From a virus, in IMG/VR virus record IMGVR_UViG_3300026382_000002, positions 64,001 to 128,000 of that record: 64,000 nucleotides of DNA; one strand, written 5' to 3'. The position numbers and the translations under genes are program-made. The notes beneath the pieces were generated by a model. That model had not been told where the DNA came from. It worked only from the letters and a program-made list of their open reading frames with translations, and made no database searches. Shown here piece after piece: positions 43,278 to 50,786 of the stretch (position 1 is the stretch's first letter; each line of letters opens with the position of its first letter).

Positions 43278-43345
43278 ATGTAATTATAGCTAAAAAAAGA
43301 GAGGAATCGAGGAATTATTGTTTATTTATAGAAGTTCTCTCTCTC
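43278..43345 (-). promoter_or_regulatory. Overlapping terminator and promoter before the giant multi-site gene
   Basis: Minus strand AGAGAG, a long loop and CTCTCT followed by seven T form a terminator for the upstream small genes. The same T-run leads directly into AGCTATAATTAC (TATAAT at 43283-43288). One tract thus serves as terminator tail and promoter upstream element. About 145 bases here hold no gene. Confidence 0.5.
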
Positions 43346-43411
43346 GTTTTAATGTGTAGTCCATCTGTCTTTTTTATACCTTTAGCACCTATCTTACATC
43401 TTTTCTATTTT

Positions 43412-43630
43412 TTATCTTGAGGCTACATAACCAGTGGCACCAAGACCTAACCCAAGACCTCCCCATCTTACACCATTCAATACTCTTTGCATTGAAAATT
43501 CAGGTTTAGCAGGCCCTGTGTTTCTGTTTTTTCTAATAAAATCTTCGACTTCAGAAGCAGTAACCCTACCTCCTCTTACTACTCTAGGCATAGCTGCCGA
43601 TTCTTTGTATAGTAAACTTAATGCTTTCAT
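43412..43630 (-). CDS. Small internal virion protein candidate with MKAL tag
   Basis: Begins MKALSLLYKESAAMPRVV: tag with KES in place of KxA. A basic linker follows, then a C-terminal Gly-rich helix (GGLGLGLGATGYVAS). Tag, linker and zipper helix repeat those of the 119-residue neighbour, with which it is nearly contiguous. Confidence 0.6.
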   Translation of the reverse strand: MKALSLLYKESAAMPRVVRGGRVTASEVEDFIRKNRNTGPAKPEFSMQRVLNGVRWGGLGLGLGATGYVASR

Positions 43631-43631
43631 G

Positions 43632-43991
43632 TTACCCCTTTAATAATGATTTTCCAAGACCAAATGCATTACTCAGAAAGCTTCCACTTCCTGATATTAC
43701 TTTACCAACTCTTCCCATTCCATTAAGAACGCCATGCAACGAGGTTGCATTCTGTACTTTGCCAAGCCCTGAATTAATCTTGTTTGCCATTTGCAGTTGT
43801 CCTGCATCAGTAATTTTACCACTATTTATCGCATTGGTCAATTTATTGTGTAAGAATTTACTTCCATAATGTGTACCAGCCACCATTGTTCCTAATGCTG
43901 CGCCAGATAATACTCCGTTTTTAATTGCAGAGCCTGGACCTTGTTGCTCTTCATATATATCTGCAATTTTAAGCAATTTTAACGCTTTCAT
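43632..43991 (-). CDS. Small internal virion protein candidate with MKAL tag
   Basis: Begins MKALKLLKIADIYEEQ, the clearest form of the tag. The remainder is Gly/Ala/Asn-rich with low charge (NGVLSGAALGTMVAGTHYG near residues 25-43, then GRVGKVISGSGSFLSNAFG), suggesting a membrane-active or pore-like segment. Unknown family. Confidence 0.6.
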   Translation of the reverse strand: MKALKLLKIADIYEEQQGPGSAIKNGVLSGAALGTMVAGTHYGSKFLHNKLTNAINSGKITDAGQLQMANKINSGLGKVQNATSLHGVLNGMGRVGKVISGSGSFLSNAFGLGKSLLKG

Positions 43992-44000
43992 TTACACTCC

Positions 44001-44447
44001 TTATATATCTTCCATTACTGGATGTGGATTTATATCATCTAAAGTTTTTTTTGCACCATACACTCCTATTGTTGTCCCCAAAATCCCCAAAGCACCATAT
44101 CTTCTTGCTTTAACTATTGGTTTATACTCATCTTTTAGCACTGTTTTTAAAGCGGAACCATCAAACGCTTTATACTTTTTCGCTAAATCTTTTAATTTTT
44201 CACTCATTTCTCCTGTTTCTTTGTAAGAAACTATATCCTTTAATCTTTGCTTATATTCTCTGGCTTTTTTTGAATATTCCTTAGTAGAATCTCTTGTCTG
44301 TTTATATTTTTTTGCTCCGTATAGTCCCGAGGCAGCACCTCCGGAAAACATCAAAAAATCTCTTTCCAAATGCTTATTGTTATCCGTATTTGTATCATTC
44401 ATAGAATCATCCATGGGTAGATATTGTTGAGAAATTTTATAAAGCAT
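44001..44447 (-). CDS. Internal virion protein candidate with LYKIS tag
   Basis: I place the start at 44447, giving MLYKISQQYLPMDDS, because GAGG lies nine bases upstream and the resulting N-terminus fits the tag. The longer frame from 44477 has no such site. A Gly-rich segment (FLMFSGGAASGLYGAKK) follows near residue 35 and another near 125 (ALGILGTTIGVYGAKK). Basic and helical between them. It overlaps the next upstream gene by about ten bases. Confidence 0.55.
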   Translation of the reverse strand: MLYKISQQYLPMDDSMNDTNTDNNKHLERDFLMFSGGAASGLYGAKKYKQTRDSTKEYSKKAREYKQRLKDIVSYKETGEMSEKLKDLAKKYKAFDGSALKTVLKDEYKPIVKARRYGALGILGTTIGVYGAKKTLDDINPHPVMEDI

Positions 44448-44682
44448 CTTTTTGGTCCTCACATATTTTTTTTGCAACCCTTATTGCTCTTTCATAGGTT
44501 TCAGTCTCTTGCACTAATTCAGTCAATGATTCTTTGTGGTGGACTATTATAACATAATACTTATTTTTAATAATTTTTTTCTTTGTGTAGACACTAAACA
44601 TATTACCATTTCTTGTTGAAGAACATATGCAACGAGGAAAGATATTTAATATACTTCTAATGCATCGTATTACTTCTTTCAT
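44437..44682 (-). CDS. Hypothetical protein, up to 81 aa
   Basis: Not recognised. Basic N-terminal half with four Cys (CIRSILNIFPRCICSS) and a beta-alpha C-terminal half (KYYVIIVHHKES then ERAIRVAKKICEDQ) resembling other small early genes further right. Marks the boundary between the virion-type and small-gene regions. Promoter TATAAT lies about 20 bases upstream. Confidence 0.45.
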   Translation of the reverse strand: MKEVIRCIRSILNIFPRCICSSTRNGNMFSVYTKKKIIKNKYYVIIVHHKESLTELVQETETYERAIRVAKKICEDQKDAL

Positions 44683-44697
44683 TTTTAAACCTTTTTC

Positions 44698-44742
44698 ATT
44701 AATTATATTAAAAACATAACCTAAAAAAAAAGAGGGGGAGGA
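44698..44742 (-). promoter_or_regulatory. Terminator then promoter at the boundary of the two gene regions
   Basis: Minus strand: an AGAGG/CCTCT stem spanning the end of the 45-kb gene, then nine T and AGG, and after that GTTTTTAATATAATTAATG with TATAAT at 44702-44707. Same terminator-then-promoter order as at 43.3 kb. Confidence 0.5.
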
Positions 44743-45087
44743 CTAACATTTTGCCTTTTCCTCTTCCCATATCTCCTTTGTTTCTTGTGGAATACGCATT
44801 GCGTCTTTTATTACTTGGGCAGGCGTATACTCTGGATACCCTATATACTTTTTAAACGGATACAAGGCAGCTGAGTATATAATTAACCCCGCACTCAAAA
44901 TACACGCTATTATTGCCACCACTACAACCTCAATTGCTATCAATATACAACACCCTTTTCTCCCTATAATCTTACCAAATTTACTCATAACACATTCCTT
45001 TTTTATATAAATATTTGCATTCACCCTTGCCTTGTTGCCATTTTTTTCAACATTTACTTCAACATTGACTTTTTTGTTTCTCTTCAT
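44743..45087 (-). CDS. Small membrane protein
   Basis: Start taken at 45087 (MKRNKKVNVEVNVEKNG), with AAGGA six bases upstream. An internal ATG at 44988 (MSKFGKIIGRKG) also has a good AGGAATG site and could give an 81-residue form. One strong hydrophobic helix (CCILIAIEVVVVAIIACIL with its continuation), then a cytoplasmic- or periplasm-type tail containing YPEYTPAQVIKDAMRIP. Unknown role. Confidence 0.5.
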   Translation of the reverse strand: MKRNKKVNVEVNVEKNGNKARVNANIYIKKECVMSKFGKIIGRKGCCILIAIEVVVVAIIACILSAGLIIYSAALYPFKKYIGYPEYTPAQVIKDAMRIPQETKEIWEEEKAKC

Positions 45088-45316
45088 AAGGGTCCTTTCC
45101 TTGTTTTGTAACAATATATTTATAATCCCAGTGAGCCTTATCTTCCCCGTAATACACTCTTTCTCCTTTGAAATCCCAATCATAATCATATCTCAGAGTA
45201 TATATTATAGCAGAAAGCCTACTTATGTAATTTTGTAAACACCAGTTTCTTGTAACTGCCCCTCTTTTTTTTAATTCTTCTACCACCTTTTTCATTTGAG
45301 ATTCATTTGTTGCCAT
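45059..45316 (-). CDS. Hypothetical protein with possible winged-helix fold, 85 aa
   Basis: Residues 5-55 (MKKVVEELKKRGAVTRNWCL, SRLSAIIYTLRYDYDWDF) resemble the small phage helix-turn-helix proteins that begin with a helix, then G-x-[VI]-[TS]-x-x-[CD]-x-x-x and R-L-[SA]-x-x-I-x-x-L. In that family the fold is a winged helix-turn-helix regulator. Short, basic, and followed by a membrane protein. Moderate support only. Confidence 0.5.
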   Translation of the reverse strand: MATNESQMKKVVEELKKRGAVTRNWCLQNYISRLSAIIYTLRYDYDWDFKGERVYYGEDKAHWDYKYIVTKQGKDPYEEKQKSQC

Positions 45317-45364
45317 TTTATCTCCTCCCTTTACTTTATTAAAGTATGCTTTACATAGAGCTTC

Positions 45365-45625
45365 TCATTCGTTTTTCTTACTCTCTTTGTATATTTCTTC
45401 GTCTATCGCATTAACAACTTCCTCTATTTCTATAAGATATCTATAAAGTCCGAGCGTTGAAGCTATTGTTATAAGAGATATTGTTACAACCCAATAACAT
45501 ACAATATCTTCATCATCTGTAAAAAAGACAGAGATGAAACTTATAAGACTTGCCCACCAAAAAATTCCATACTTACAATCCAAGTCCCATATTTTTTTAA
45601 TTATTTTCGTCAACAAAATCTTCAT
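45365..45625 (-). CDS. Small membrane protein, 86 aa
   Basis: Two hydrophobic helices (FWWASLISFISVFF and YWVVTISLITIASTLGLY) and an acidic C-terminus (IEIEEVVNAIDEEIYKE). Start probably ATG 45625 inside the end of the preceding gene; an upstream ATG at 45658 would add 11 residues. Unknown function. Confidence 0.45.
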   Translation of the reverse strand: MKILLTKIIKKIWDLDCKYGIFWWASLISFISVFFTDDEDIVCYWVVTISLITIASTLGLYRYLIEIEEVVNAIDEEIYKESKKNE

Positions 45626-45836
45626 CCGTGATGTATTCTTTGTAGCCACTGTTAACATAAATAAAGTGATACGCAGAGGTTAAATCCATTGCCATAAACT
45701 TCATTGCCCCATTTACATACACCTTATAAATCTTCACAGTTGTTGTTTTTCTTTGAGTTGGATTTTGAACTCCAAGCTCCATTTCAGAGCACACTTCTTC
45801 AATAGCATAGTCAGGATTATGTTTAAAAACTAACAT
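45597..45836 (-). CDS. Hypothetical protein, 79 aa
   Basis: Not recognised. Alpha/beta, with EVCSEMELG near residue 14 and an acidic end (ITDEDFVDENN). Overlaps its upstream neighbour by seven bases and its downstream neighbour by about 30. Confidence 0.45.
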   Translation of the reverse strand: MLVFKHNPDYAIEEVCSEMELGVQNPTQRKTTTVKIYKVYVNGAMKFMAMDLTSAYHFIYVNSGYKEYITDEDFVDENN

Positions 45837-46102
45837 TGTTCACCTTTTGCTTCTCTTATTAATTCTCTATTAAAAATAATTGCTTTCTCTATGTCTAATA
45901 TCCTTTGAGTTATTTTTGAATACTCATCGGACGTTCTGTCATCATTAAAAATTTTAACCTGTTTTTCCACCAATTCTTTTTTTAATTGTTCTGCTTTTTT
46001 AAGTTTAAACTCTAAAGCGTCCAAATATTTCATGTTTACAAACTCTTTAGCTGAACACCCATAATAATAGAATGAATCTTTAATATTTTTATTTATTTCC
46101 AT
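45830..46102 (-). CDS. Hypothetical protein, 90 aa, helical
   Basis: Not recognised. A long helix or coiled coil (KYLDALEFKLKKAEQLKKE through residue 85) ending in a Cys. The 14-base overlap with the preceding 55-residue gene supports co-translation. Confidence 0.45.
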   Translation of the reverse strand: MEINKNIKDSFYYYGCSAKEFVNMKYLDALEFKLKKAEQLKKELVEKQVKIFNDDRTSDEYSKITQRILDIEKAIIFNRELIREAKGEQC

Positions 46103-46256
46103 TCACTCCCTTTATCCACCATTTTGCATATTTTTTTGCATCTTTTCCTGTTATACCTATTTCATCCATCAACAACACTTTAACCTTCATCAAATTTTTA
46201 ACGTTTGAAGCCTTTTCCTTTAAAAAAGAAATTATCTCTACAGGAATATCATTCAT
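46089..46256 (-). CDS. Hypothetical protein, 55 aa
   Basis: Short frame beginning MNDIPVEIISFLKEKAS and containing DAKKYAKWWIKGVNG. Its ATG overlaps the stop of the MazG-like gene (ATGA) and its end overlaps the next start, filling the gap exactly, which argues for a real gene. Helical; function unknown. Confidence 0.5.
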   Translation of the reverse strand: MNDIPVEIISFLKEKASNVKNLMKVKVLLMDEIGITGKDAKKYAKWWIKGVNGNK

Positions 46257-46834
46257 TGTTTCTCTTTGTGCTCATCTGCTTTAAGTACACATTTACTATA
46301 TTCAGGCTCGTATGTTTTTACATTTTCGTCTTTTTGAAATTTACCATCAACTATCTTTCCGGTCCTGCTATTTATGTGTCTAGCCATTTCATATAATACA
46401 CATTTTGGACAATACCCCATTTTCATTATAGCACCTACACCAAGTTCACATATGTCAGCGAACGCATCAATAATGCTTTCAGGAGTTATCTCTTTTTGCT
46501 CGAGTCCAAACTCCACCGCAGTATCTTTTACAAACTCAACAAATTTGTTTTTAAGCTTTTCTCTTTTGCTTTTTGGTACATCATAACCAAGTGCCTCAAA
46601 CAATTCCTCTACAACATTTACCGATTCATTAGACCATTGATAAGGTTGCTTGTCAAGCATTCTGTCTTTTTGAAACTTCACCATCAATCTTAATGGGTCG
46701 TTATGCAGTTCTTTCAGCATTGCTTGCAAAACCAAAGCTTCTTCTCTCATCTCATCGTCTATTGTTTTATCTTTTTTCAACCCTTCAAGCTCTTCTATGA
46801 ATTCCTTAATTTTTTCTTTATTTTTCTCTCTCAT
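46253..46834 (-). CDS. MazG-like all-alpha NTP pyrophosphohydrolase
   Basis: Residues 65-170 carry the fold's metal-binding features: VVEELFEALG near 73 (ExxE) and DAFADICELG near 127 (D/E partner pair). They are followed by the nucleotide-end signature ARHINSRTGKIVDGKFQKD (N-x-x-x-G-x-x-x-G-K). Such phage enzymes hydrolyse (d)NTPs or alarmone-related nucleotides to monophosphates. The N-terminal 60 residues are an extra helical part. Confident on fold, less on substrate. Confidence 0.65.
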   Translation of the reverse strand: MREKNKEKIKEFIEELEGLKKDKTIDDEMREEALVLQAMLKELHNDPLRLMVKFQKDRMLDKQPYQWSNESVNVVEELFEALGYDVPKSKREKLKNKFVEFVKDTAVEFGLEQKEITPESIIDAFADICELGVGAIMKMGYCPKCVLYEMARHINSRTGKIVDGKFQKDENVKTYEPEYSKCVLKADEHKEKQ

Positions 46835-46941
46835 TTTTGCTCCTTTATTTTTTCTTTAAATATTATATAAAAAACAGCCATTATTGGTAGAATAACAGAT
46901 AAATAAGCAATAATATTGGCCACGCTATCCATTGCTTTCAT
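46831..46941 (-). CDS. Tiny membrane protein, 36 aa
   Basis: ATG 46941 after AAAGGTTTTTCA gives MKAMDSVANIIAYLSVILP and one hydrophobic helix, then a KEKIKEQK tail. Stop overlaps the next ATG. The longer version from 47016 would run against another small frame in the same DNA. Confidence 0.4.
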   Translation of the reverse strand: MKAMDSVANIIAYLSVILPIMAVFYIIFKEKIKEQK

Positions 46942-47080
46942 TGAAAAACCTTTTCTCTCTGCGTTCAGTCTCATTGCAAATATTAAAACTCTCGACGAGC
47001 CTATTGCAACCCACAACTCTTGTATACACCATACATTTAACTCTTTTATTTTCGTTTTTAGTCAAAACTCTATTTTGCAT
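46925..47080 (-). CDS. Small protein resembling an NrdD tail segment, 51 aa
   Basis: ATG 47080 has AAAGG six bases upstream. The segment VYTRVVGCNRLVESFN, then ERREKRFF, resembles the short R-[VI]-x-G-x-x-R-x-V-x-x-[WF]-N stretch near the end of anaerobic ribonucleotide reductases and small relatives of it. The pattern is short and the match is by eye. Alternatively an unrelated basic protein. Confidence 0.35.
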   Translation of the reverse strand: MQNRVLTKNENKRVKCMVYTRVVGCNRLVESFNICNETERREKRFFNESNG

Positions 47081-47189
47081 AATAAGCCTTTCTTCTGTAT
47101 TAATTTTACACAAACACCCCTCTCTCAGAGATAACTATTTTCTATAGTTATCCATATGATTGCACTTAATATTGTAGGGGAAATGTAAG

Positions 47190-47226
47190 GCTATTGTATC
47201 TAAATATACACTTTAATTTCAAGAGT
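47190..47226 (-). promoter_or_regulatory. Promoter for the MazG-like operon
   Basis: Minus strand TTGAAA (47217-47222), 18 bases, TACAAT (47193-47198). The 145-base gap also has a GATAACTA-type hairpin near 47130-47155. No gene in this gap. Confidence 0.45.
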
Positions 47227-47258
47227 GCAAAAACCATTAAAAGCATAAAAGAATAGAT

Positions 47259-47486
47259 TTAATGTTTTTTATTTTTTTTAAGATATTTATCAAGCGCTTT
47301 CTCACTGCAAAATTCTTTTATAACAAGAGAGGAATCTCTCTCAGTTAAGAACCTGTATACATCCTCTCTGTTTTTAAATATTTTAAAATTAATTCCACGA
47401 TAATTGTAAACACACATCCCGTTGGTTAAGAATTCTATTGTTTCATCTGGTTTTACATAATCTGTATCAAACACTTCTACTTTCAT
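47259..47486 (-). CDS. Hypothetical protein, 75 aa
   Basis: Not recognised. Alpha/beta with a C-terminal basic helix (EKALDKYLKKNKKH). ATGA overlap with the YopX gene upstream suggests co-expression. Confidence 0.45.
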   Translation of the reverse strand: MKVEVFDTDYVKPDETIEFLTNGMCVYNYRGINFKIFKNREDVYRFLTERDSSLVIKEFCSEKALDKYLKKNKKH

Positions 47487-48100
47487 TCCTTATCCTTTTT
47501 ATTCGCTATTTCTCCCAATGTTTCATATGTTACGGTTGCTGCTTTTATCTTTTTGTTTCTGTTTTTCTTTTTTTCTTCAATAGTTTTTTTAATATATTCT
47601 TGAGCCGATTCAACCGCTTCTTCTAAAAAATTTATCGCTGCATCCATTCCATTTAATTTTACAAGTTCGGGATTCTCATAAACATTCCCAACCAAATAAC
47701 ATTCAACATCACCATGCAACGGTTGAGAATCATACACCGTATTCTCTTTAAAATCCTGAAAATTTTCGTAAACTTTAACCCTGTATGAGGCGCAACCTTC
47801 ATCGTATTCAATTACGCCTCTTATCACTTCTTGCTCTTTAGAAGGCATTTTAGGTAAAACCAAATCTACAATATCAAACTCAAATAGCGGTTTACCATCC
47901 TTGGACAAAAAACCTATCTCTTGTCCAACAGTAAGAGGGTCCACCTCAAATCTTTTCTCAAGCCCTGGAAAATTATTCTCCTGCAGCCAAATTATATCTG
48001 TGTTAACAATAAACCAACCGTCTTCAGTTATTAAGAGAAATCCATAAACCCAACCTTGCTCTTTATTGTAGCCTCTATATTCTCTTATTTCACCTTTCAT
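47483..48100 (-). CDS. YopX family protein
   Basis: The 205-residue protein shows the YopX pattern: VGQEIGFLSKDGKPLFEFDIV near residues 58-78 (family: xGLxDxxGxxIyEGDIV), GVIEYDEGCASYRV near 92, and CYLVGNVYENPELV near 132 (family: iGNIyENPEL). The C-terminal 60 residues are an extra helical, Lys-rich tail. YopX proteins are common in phages of Gram-positive and other hosts; role unknown. Confidence 0.8.
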   Translation of the reverse strand: MKGEIREYRGYNKEQGWVYGFLLITEDGWFIVNTDIIWLQENNFPGLEKRFEVDPLTVGQEIGFLSKDGKPLFEFDIVDLVLPKMPSKEQEVIRGVIEYDEGCASYRVKVYENFQDFKENTVYDSQPLHGDVECYLVGNVYENPELVKLNGMDAAINFLEEAVESAQEYIKKTIEEKKKNRNKKIKAATVTYETLGEIANKKDKE

Positions 48101-48111
48101 TTTTCACTCCT

Positions 48112-48906
48112 TTAAAATTTAAGTCGTCTATATGCTTTGACAACCCATTCATCATTTAAGTGCGGATACGGCTCCCAACTGTACTCATTATCAATTAGAT
48201 TTGGAGTAACATTCCTCTCCCCTGCATCATCATAAAAGAAACTGTTATCTACTGCATCGTAAAACCTGACAGTTCTTGAAAACGGAATATTGTTGTCACA
48301 GATAAATACAGGCTGTCCATCCCATAATTTATTTTTTTCATTATACGGGACATCTTCCCATTTATATTTCTTTCTTGCATCGGAAAGAGTTACCTCATCG
48401 CCTATTTCATAGGATTCACCCAGGGTAAATGTTTTATTGTATTCTTTTTTTGCTTTTTCCTTATCAAATATAAATAATACCTTAAACGTATCTTCAGACA
48501 AGAATTCAACAATCATAAAATCATTTTTTTTAATTTCTCTTCCCTTTTCTTTTTTGACCCTAAAATTGCTAACATTCCATCCGTGTTTTGAAAGGTCTTC
48601 AAAAAAAGTTGTATTAGGGTCTGTAGGAACTGCAGAGAATACCATTTCAATAGGCTGCCATTTATCTTCATTGTATACCTCTATTTTCTTTTTATCGGCA
48701 ATGGCCTTTCTTAATTCTGCAAACTCATCATTAATTACATATTCGGCATCCGAACTCCACAACGGGTCGCTTTGTAAATGCCATTTCGACATATAATAAG
48801 GATAATACCCATCTGGCATTTTACACCAAATCCTTGCTTCTTCAGACTGGTCTCTCCACCATTCCATTGCTCTCCAGTGTCTTTTTAATGCTTTTCTTGA
48901 AATCAC
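48112..48906 (-). CDS. Hypothetical protein, 264 aa
   Basis: Not recognised. N-terminus rich in Trp and Tyr (LKRHWRAMEWWRDQSEEARI), with similar Trp/Pro phrases at the end (NEYSWEPYPHLNDEW). Between them is a beta-rich domain. It abuts an unknown 115-residue gene by ATGA-type overlap. Confidence 0.45.
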   Translation of the reverse strand: MISRKALKRHWRAMEWWRDQSEEARIWCKMPDGYYPYYMSKWHLQSDPLWSSDAEYVINDEFAELRKAIADKKKIEVYNEDKWQPIEMVFSAVPTDPNTTFFEDLSKHGWNVSNFRVKKEKGREIKKNDFMIVEFLSEDTFKVLFIFDKEKAKKEYNKTFTLGESYEIGDEVTLSDARKKYKWEDVPYNEKNKLWDGQPVFICDNNIPFSRTVRFYDAVDNSFFYDDAGERNVTPNLIDNEYSWEPYPHLNDEWVVKAYRRLKF

Positions 48907-49250
48907 TTGTCCTCCTTGCTTATAACTTTATACATTGTTTTCACTTCTTTAATAAACCTTTCCTCATCAAAAAAGATATCCCCTTCATCCAAGTCAACAT
49001 CAAAGCAATGTTTTATATTCAGTGTAAGGGTAGCTACTTTTTTGTTTTCTTTATATACATTGGCTTTAGTAATTAAATTGTCAAATAATACGCTGTGACC
49101 GTAATCCTGGCATCTTAGATAGCGGTTGTTAATTCTCATTCTTACCACATACTCTTCTCCGTTGTATTCAAACTTTAATTCAACACTTAATTTGTCTATA
49201 GGAAACCAGACATATTTTTCAGGCGTTCCTACCTGAATGCAATGTGGCAT
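48903..49250 (-). CDS. Hypothetical protein, 115 aa
   Basis: Not recognised. Beta-rich small protein (KLSVELKFEYNGEEYVVRM), acidic near residue 90 (DVDLDEGDIFFDEE). Overlaps genes on both sides, so it is part of a tight translational chain. Confidence 0.45.
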   Translation of the reverse strand: MPHCIQVGTPEKYVWFPIDKLSVELKFEYNGEEYVVRMRINNRYLRCQDYGHSVLFDNLITKANVYKENKKVATLTLNIKHCFDVDLDEGDIFFDEERFIKEVKTMYKVISKEDK

Positions 49251-49452
49251 ATTTCACCTCCTCGTTTATAATTAGATTTCTTTTATGTTTTTTACACATT
49301 TTTATCAACTGCTGCAAAGCAAAAGCTTTATCCCCTTCTACATTTCCGACTACAACCCTTGCAAAATATTCCGCTCCGCCTTCAGTTAAGATTTTATCCG
49401 GTATGCTTAGATTAACACCGTTTTTATTGCCGCTTATTTTAAATGGTTTCAT
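49219..49452 (-). CDS. Hypothetical protein, 77 aa
   Basis: Start at ATG 49452 is supported by GAGGAGAGATA directly upstream. The longer frame to 49488 is not. Content: MKPFKISGNKNGVNLSIPDK followed by a helical part with a CKKHKR patch. Unknown. Confidence 0.45.
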   Translation of the reverse strand: MKPFKISGNKNGVNLSIPDKILTEGGAEYFARVVVGNVEGDKAFALQQLIKMCKKHKRNLIINEEVKYATLHSGRNA

Positions 49453-49498
49453 TATCTCTCCTCTCAAATCTGTTATACCAATTCGCAAGTCTATCTAA

Positions 49499-49840
49499 TT
49501 AATTTTCTTCTTTTTTATCAATTTTCAGAGTACCTTCATCTTTAATCCACATGCTATCTTTCTCACATTTACATGGGACTAAAGTTGGCGTCGCTGTAAA
49601 AGTGCTATTAGATATTAAATATACACGATTATGGAAACATTTATAGGACATACCATAGTCTTCTGCTGTAGAGATTCTTCCAGAAGATGTGCTTTTAAAA
49701 TAAAATACAGTTTTACTTCTGACATTACATTCAAAGTTAGTAACTTTTTCATATTTAAAATATTTTTTTTCTATTTTAAATAATTCTTTGCTCCATAAAT
49801 TTAAAGATAAAAATATAAGAAAAAGAATTTTAGCTTTCAT
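49499..49840 (-). CDS. Secreted or periplasmic small protein
   Basis: N-terminal signal peptide (MKAKILFLIFLSLNLWSKE: basic start, hydrophobic core, small residue before a likely cut near SKE). The mature part is about 95 residues with five Cys (NFECNV, SYKCFH, LVPCKCEKD), probably disulfide-linked. Acts outside the cytoplasm of an infected cell, perhaps modifying the envelope. No family recognised. Confidence 0.55.
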   Translation of the reverse strand: MKAKILFLIFLSLNLWSKELFKIEKKYFKYEKVTNFECNVRSKTVFYFKSTSSGRISTAEDYGMSYKCFHNRVYLISNSTFTATPTLVPCKCEKDSMWIKDEGTLKIDKKEEN

Positions 49841-49896
49841 TTTTACTCCTTTAGTATTGTTTAATTCTTAATTTAACCTAGATGTTAGGTTCATTT

Positions 49897-50049
49897 TCAT
49901 TTTTTATTATCCAAAAATCTTAATAAATCTTCCAACATAGCCTTAAGCAAGAGATGGTCTCTCTTGCATTCTTCCTTAGTGCACTTATCTTTTAATACTT
50001 CTTCAATGTGTTTAATAGCTTCTTTCACATCTTGGATAGAGTATTGCAT
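49897..50049 (-). CDS. Hypothetical protein, 50 aa
   Basis: Small helical frame beginning MQYSIQDVKEAIKHIEEVL with CTKEEC in the middle and a Leu-rich end. AAGGAG five bases before the ATG supports it. Fills part of the 335-base gap left by longer genes. Confidence 0.5.
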   Translation of the reverse strand: MQYSIQDVKEAIKHIEEVLKDKCTKEECKRDHLLLKAMLEDLLRFLDNKK

Positions 50050-50059
50050 CGCCACTCCT

Positions 50060-50179
50060 TTAATTAATATTTACAGAGCAGTTTTTAAAACAATACATCG
50101 CACCAATTCTTGTGTCATCTTTTACTATTCTTTTTTTGATTTTGATTTGAATTTTTTTTGTAGTTTTTTCTGTTTTCAT
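50060..50179 (-). CDS. Hypothetical basic protein, 39 aa
   Basis: Frame MKTEKTTKKIQIKIKKRIV, ending with two Cys (MYCFKNCSV). The ribosome site AAAGGAGAATAAA is good and lies in the end of the 95-residue gene. Very basic; function unknown. Confidence 0.45.
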   Translation of the reverse strand: MKTEKTTKKIQIKIKKRIVKDDTRIGAMYCFKNCSVNIN

Positions 50180-50463
50180 TTTATTCTCCTTTCAAATTTG
50201 TTACAACCAAAATTTTTATTATTTAAAATATCTAATGTGCACTTGAATTTCGCACCTTGGAATATCCTGCATTCTCCATCTTTATATTTAGAGCAGTTTT
50301 TACAAACTCTACTTTCTAAATCGTCATAGATTTTGTCTATAAAAGCATCCACAACACTACCCTTGTAAGGTAGTTTTAAAATTTTATCAAAACAATATTC
50401 AAACATTTCTTCAAAAACTCCGCCTTCTTTCCAAAATTCTTTTTTAGCTTCTTTTCTAGTCAT
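50176..50463 (-). CDS. Cysteine-containing small protein, possible zinc site
   Basis: The C-terminal half has CKNCSKYKDGECRIFQG, then CTLD and FGCNKF, a regular Cys spacing that could hold a metal or Fe-S cluster. The N-terminal half is helical. Similar small Cys-rich proteins are frequent in phages; role unknown. Confidence 0.45.
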   Translation of the reverse strand: MTRKEAKKEFWKEGGVFEEMFEYCFDKILKLPYKGSVVDAFIDKIYDDLESRVCKNCSKYKDGECRIFQGAKFKCTLDILNNKNFGCNKFERRIK

Positions 50464-50785
50464 TTTTCTCCCTTTGTTTTTTTAAACATTGTATATCTAC
50501 TATAAATCCACCGAGCAACTCTTCCTTGTGCTTTAACAGTGTTTCACATTCCTCTTCTGTTAAATCATGCACATCTACCCCGTCAGCAGAACCTATAGCA
50601 TTATAGGCCATCCCTTCTCTTCCTGTGTATTTTCTAACAAACTCTTCAACATCATCAAAAAGCCCTTCTATACCTGCCCACATTTCATTAATTTTCTCTT
50701 CTTCATCGAAGTCTTCATCATCTCTGTATATTTCAATATATTCATACTCTAGGCCTTCTTTATCAAACTTTACTTCAAATATCAT
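50456..50785 (-). CDS. Hypothetical acidic protein, 109 aa
   Basis: Not recognised. Strongly acidic (YEYIEIYRDDEDFDEEEKI near residues 13-31). Seven-base overlap with the Cys-containing downstream gene. Acidic phage proteins of this type sometimes mimic DNA, but nothing here proves that. Confidence 0.45.
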   Translation of the reverse strand: MIFEVKFDKEGLEYEYIEIYRDDEDFDEEEKINEMWAGIEGLFDDVEEFVRKYTGREGMAYNAIGSADGVDVHDLTEEECETLLKHKEELLGGFIVDIQCLKKQREKND

Positions 50786-50786
50786 T

